The translations under genes and the position numbers were made by a program. DNA of 64,000 nt, taken from the NCBI RefSeq assembly GCF_023242315.1, contig NZ_JALLIY010000015.1, positions 62,001-126,000 on the forward strand, read 5' to 3'. Under the pieces are notes generated by a model. It was not told the DNA's origin. It did not search any database and was given only the letters and a program-made list of their open reading frames with translations. Shown here piece by piece: positions 61,239 through 64,000 of the stretch. This DNA is from Pseudomonas sp. MWU13-2105 (lineage in GTDB: Bacteria > Pseudomonadota > Gammaproteobacteria > Pseudomonadales > Pseudomonadaceae). The number at the start of each line of letters is the position of its first letter. Positions within the stretch are counted from its first letter, which is position 1.

Positions 61239-61268
61239 TTGTAGGAGCCGGCTTGCCGGCTCCTACAA
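61239..61268. repeat. REP-like perfect palindrome
   Basis: TTGTAGGAGCCGGC (61239-61252), TT, GCCGGCTCCTACAA (61255-61268): 14-bp perfect arms. It lies between the Rhs gene and a small upstream gene, where it may end transcription. Confidence 0.9.
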
Positions 61269-61278
61269 GGGCTGCATT

Positions 61279-61617
61279 TCAGCCTGCGTTCACCTGAAGC
61301 AGCTGCAACGGTGCGTGTCTCTCGCCGGCCTCGATGAGCAGCCCATCGACCTTCTTCAGCGCCGTCAACAAGCTCCCCACGCTGCGGGCATTGAGCCGCA
61401 CGCCATCGGTGAAAGCCTTGTTGATCGACACCATGACACTGGAAACGCTCTCGTCCGCCTGAGCTTCCAGCAAATTGTCCCGCAGGTGGGTAATCAGCTC
61501 CTTGAAATGTGGATCGTCCAGGGAAAGGGGGGCTCCCAGATCGTGCTTCTTCAGGGTGCTGATCAGCAACCCCAAAGCCACGCTGGCCCGCATCAACGCT
61601 CTTTCTCGTGCATCCAT
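61279..61617 (-). CDS. Small protein of unknown function upstream of the Rhs gene
   Basis: I do not recognise this 112-residue protein. It is helical (RERALMRASVALGLLISTLKKHD...SVGSLLTALKKVDGLLIEAGERH), has no signal peptide or membrane segment. The ATG at 61617 has a strong AGGAGA site, which supports it as real; a longer start at 61671 is less likely. A palindrome separates it from the Rhs gene 200 bp downstream. It could be an orphan immunity protein. Confidence 0.65.
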   Translation of the reverse strand: MDARERALMRASVALGLLISTLKKHDLGAPLSLDDPHFKELITHLRDNLLEAQADESVSSVMVSINKAFTDGVRLNARSVGSLLTALKKVDGLLIEAGERHAPLQLLQVNAG

Positions 61618-61804
61618 TCGCTGTCTCCTGTGTCGAGGTCCGGCTCTAGTGACGCCTGAAGGATAGACCACGCTGGGGATGGTGCTTTTGGCGGGTGCGA
61701 GTGAGCGACGACTGGCCGAGTTTTTATGCGAGGGTTAATTTTTCTCTAGCATTCGATCTTTTACCCACAAGGCATCACCACTTTCCTTGTCGATACAAAC
61801 GACC

Positions 61805-62095
61805 TTATAGACCCGTTGGGTTGCCATCAGAGCTGCAACGCCTGCCGCCACCCGCAGCATCCTCAGGTAGGTTATCGAGGTGGGTGAATGGATGAGAGTA
61901 AGTGCAAACATCCATGAGCGTTTGCTCTGCTTCGACTGGCGCTTGCTGAAGAATTATCTTGGCAATGCCGCCGGCAGGCAGCTTGCACTTGGTAGCAAGG
62001 AGGTAAACATAGAGTACGGCAGCCTCTCGAATGCTGTGAACTTGGAGGCGCTCCGTAGGGGAGGCGATTTCGAGTGTCAATAAATATTTGCTCAT
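61805..62095 (-). CDS. Putative small protein next to the Rhs remnant (orphan immunity candidate)
   Basis: This 96-codon frame (MSKYLLTLEIASPTERLQVHSIREAAVLYVYLL...) has no family I recognise. It begins just downstream of a decayed Rhs-core fragment on the same strand, where an old toxin tip and immunity gene would have been. The ribosome site is weak and the last 20 residues look unstructured, so it may be chance or a remnant. The 61618-61804 stretch beyond it holds nothing that I can recognise. Confidence 0.4.
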   Translation of the reverse strand: MSKYLLTLEIASPTERLQVHSIREAAVLYVYLLATKCKLPAGGIAKIILQQAPVEAEQTLMDVCTYSHPFTHLDNLPEDAAGGGRRCSSDGNPTGL

Positions 62096-62164
62096 CAGAA
62101 TTCTATCTCGTTGCGTTTGGCAATGCGTTACCGACAGGATTAATCCAACCTTGCCCCGGCAAAT

Positions 62165-62400
62165 GCTGTAGTGCTCCCCAGTCTTCCGGTCCAGGTTCTG
62201 ACCCTGGAACTGCAGGGTCTATTCCGCGATATAGTACGGTTCGCGTATCTCCTCAAGGGTATTGCCTCAGACTCGATAGCGGGCCTGTTACACCGTGGCA
62301 CCGTCCGCTTCCGTCAGTTGCTCGGGCAGGCCGCTCAGGTCGTTGTGGTAGTAATGGACCTTCTGCGACTCACCGCTGCCATCGACACATGTCAGCGACG
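62165..62400 (-). pseudogene. Decayed Rhs core fragment
   Basis: On the minus strand this stretch mirrors the intact Rhs segment at about 63750-63980 (HNDLSGLPEQLTEADG, QARYRV, EEIREPYYI, FQGQ, LDR), with substitutions that create stops (for example TAG/TGA at the W codons) and small gaps. It is an old copy of the shell's end, left by a displaced toxin module. Confidence 0.8.
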
Positions 62401-62478
62401 CAAGCAATATATAATTTTTTGTAGGCATTTTCGTATTTGGCACACGGAGTATTTTTTCGAATCTTGTGCGTTGAATGA

Positions 62479-63246
62479 TTATTTCGGGTCTGTCAAAAGG
62501 GAGATAAGCAGCTTTGAATATTCCGGCCCCTCGATGGTCTCAAGATTTTTAGTGTTGAAAATACCTCCCCGTTGAGTCGAGAAACTTTTCAGGCGCCGTT
62601 TTAATAGTGTATTGATTGAGCTGTCAGGCTGTGTCTCCATATAGGAAAGTGCTTTTTTTGCCCGTTCCGACAAATCTCTGAAGTAAATGTGTTGAGTGTC
62701 AGTCGGTGGAACGACTTCTTCAAGGTTACAATTTTTAAAAGTTACATATTCTAGTTTGCATTCCCCAAAGTCGACCTTCAGCAGGGTATTCGGTTGTTCT
62801 GAGGTAAAATTTACTTCTTGTAGCTTTCCAACTAATTTGCAATTTTGGATTTTTTTTGCATTGAATGTATTATCAATGATTTTGCAATTATCAAATGTGC
62901 AATTATTAAATGTGCAATCGTTGAAAGCTGTTTGACGGAAGTCACATTTTATGAAAGTGCAGCCATTGAATACGCTGTCATTCAGCCCCGTGCTGCGAAA
63001 GTCGACGTTTTTGAAGTCGCACAGGTTCAGCATGGTCATATTGAAGAAGCGAGAGTTGGAAAAATTACTGCTCTCGAATACGCAGTTTTCCAGAAGGCAG
63101 CCATCGAAAATTGGATAGGAAAGTTTTGAGTTTTTCAGTTTACATGCCTGAATTGACTCGCTTTTGAAAAGCGTCTTCTCAGAGAGAACCAAACCATCCT
63201 GTTCAAGACCCGATAATGTTTTAGACTCAATACGGTTACTCACCAT
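62479..63246 (-). CDS. Pentapeptide-repeat protein, immunity candidate
   Basis: This 255-residue protein has about 20 tandem A(N/D)LxN-like pentapeptides (NCVFESSNFSNSRFFNMTM..CDFKNVDFRSTG..., through CKLEYVTFKNCNLEE), which fold as a right-handed four-sided beta-helix, and a C-terminal helical tail. It is visibly AT-rich compared with its neighbours, a sign of transfer. Its ATG lies inside the last codons of the Rhs gene (ATGGTGA, 7-bp overlap), so the two are translationally coupled and it is most probably that toxin's immunity protein. Qnr/McbG-type gyrase protectors share the fold. Confidence 0.8.
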   Translation of the reverse strand: MVSNRIESKTLSGLEQDGLVLSEKTLFKSESIQACKLKNSKLSYPIFDGCLLENCVFESSNFSNSRFFNMTMLNLCDFKNVDFRSTGLNDSVFNGCTFIKCDFRQTAFNDCTFNNCTFDNCKIIDNTFNAKKIQNCKLVGKLQEVNFTSEQPNTLLKVDFGECKLEYVTFKNCNLEEVVPPTDTQHIYFRDLSERAKKALSYMETQPDSSINTLLKRRLKSFSTQRGGIFNTKNLETIEGPEYSKLLISLLTDPK

Positions 63247-64000
63247 GTCACTCCTTCATAACCATTTCCCCAGTCGCCATAGCGCCGCTGATGTGTGCCT
63301 CTGGCCCAGTCTGCCTTGGTTGTCAGATCCCACCAGGCTTTGCTTTTTGGATCATACACATCCGGTAGACGTTGACCTGATTTCGATACATTCAAGTGCG
63401 CAAGCGATGGATCAGCCAGCACTCGGCGTTTGAACTCGGCATCGATCCGCTGGCCGACATAGCGACGGTAGCGGGAGTGTGCCTGACCTAAGTCACCTCT
63501 ATCGTAGGCTCGCTTTACCGCCGCCCTTTGTTTCATCGTCAATGAGCGCTGCGGGTTGCGGTACACGGCTTTTTTAGCTGCATTAGCATGAGCCTGAAGT
63601 TTTTTGGTTGTAGTACTGCATGGGGCCCATCCCCATGGATCCAGCCACCCAAACGGGTTCGGCGCATATTGGTAGAGGTTTAACCCTCCCGCCAATCCAA
63701 TCGGATCTGGCGTGGTAAACCGCCCCACATCCGGATCATAGAACCGGAACGTGTTGTAGTGCAGCCCGGTCTCCCGGTCCAGGTACTGACCCTGGAACCG
63801 CAGGTTCTGTTCCTCGATGTAATACGGTTCGCGTATCTCTTCAAGGATATTGCCCCAGACCCGATAGCGGGCCTGCCACACCGTGGCGCCATCGGCTTCG
63901 GTCAGTTGCTCGGGCAGGCCGCTCAGGTCGTTGTGGTAATAACGGACCTTCTGCAATGCACCACTGCCATCTACCCGAGCCAGCGGTTCATAGCCGTCAT
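63240..64000 (-). CDS. Rhs polymorphic toxin, C-terminal part (5' end beyond the window)
   Basis: At least 253 codons of a second Rhs protein are present. The shell ends with RETGLHYNTFRFYDPDVGRF, DPIGLAGGLNLYQYAPNPFGW, nearly the same as in the first Rhs gene, and is followed by a different tip of about 136 residues (from CSTTTKKLQAHANAAKKAVYR to GDWGNGYEGVTW). The tip is basic, with RYVGQRIDAEFKRRVLADP and GQRLPDVYDPKSKAWWDLTTK; a PDVYD...K arrangement could be a PD-(D/E)xK-like nuclease, but I cannot place it. The pentapeptide protein overlaps its end. Confidence 0.85.
   Translation of the reverse strand, partial: DGYEPLARVDGSGALQKVRYYHNDLSGLPEQLTEADGATVWQARYRVWGNILEEIREPYYIEEQNLRFQGQYLDRETGLHYNTFRFYDPDVGRFTTPDPIGLAGGLNLYQYAPNPFGWLDPWGWAPCSTTTKKLQAHANAAKKAVYRNPQRSLTMKQRAAVKRAYDRGDLGQAHSRYRRYVGQRIDAEFKRRVLADPSLAHLNVSKSGQRLPDVYDPKSKAWWDLTTKADWARGTHQRRYGDWGNGYEGVTW

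Noticed and set aside
62479..63246. Pentapeptide-repeat protein as a quinolone-resistance Qnr protein
   Set aside because: Its overlap with the Rhs gene and its irregular repeats and extra tail fit an immunity protein better; nothing shows gyrase protection.

Overview
The window is chromosomal DNA of a high-GC gammaproteobacterium, almost certainly a Pseudomonas of the P. fluorescens lineage. Supporting this are the split pyruvate carboxylase (pycA/pycB), the long pstC/pstA pair, the purEK, aspA, phoBR and ubiCA blocks and the rubredoxin/HU block, all in an arrangement that resembles two segments near the end of the P. aeruginosa PAO1 map (about PA5348-PA5366 and PA5425-PA5436, from memory). 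No rRNA, tRNA, prophage or CRISPR array was recognised.

Region by region. 1-2360: end of the pyruvate carboxylase operon and its terminator. 2400-7590: a type I secretion operon (ABC ATPase, membrane fusion protein, TolC-like outer membrane protein) preceded by a small unknown protein that is probably its cargo. 7600-14160: a decayed regulator gene, then two paralogous autotransporters with a shared upstream motif. 14360-17770: two GNAT acetyltransferases, a PaiB-like protein and a MocR/PdxR regulator whose linker DNA carries a strictly 12-bp-spaced row of DnaA-box-like sequences. 17860-21240: a large toxin-like protein (DUF6543). 21370-28220: polyamine-binding protein, acetylpolyamine amidohydrolase-like protein, AraC regulator, a small DUF6124-like protein, a MITE-like element, asparaginase and an alanine/glycine symporter. 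28600-37100: aspA, a LysR regulator, purEK behind a leader with a terminator hairpin, several housekeeping genes and an MHS transporter. 37100-37815: a deletion-scarred XRE-ImmA/IrrE pseudogene.

38000-51730 is the phosphate regulon: pstS, pstC, pstA, pstB, phoU and, further on, phoBR, with PhoB boxes ahead of pstS, pstC and phoB. Between them sit a response regulator, a HigBA-type toxin-antitoxin pair, an M23 peptidase and a CorC-type membrane protein. 51800-55880: a small secreted protein, ubiCA, rubredoxin and its reductase, and an HU protein.

56000-64000 is an accessory polymorphic-toxin island read leftwards. It holds a PAAR-Rhs protein ending in a RES-type (NAD-targeting) toxin domain followed by a small immunity candidate that looks like the C-terminal domain of RES-Xre antitoxins. 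Next come two small unknown genes, a decayed Rhs fragment, and a second Rhs protein (cut by the window edge) with an unknown toxin tip whose last codons overlap an AT-rich pentapeptide-repeat immunity candidate. This island and the 2.4-7.6 kb secretion operon are the most likely places for undescribed biology.
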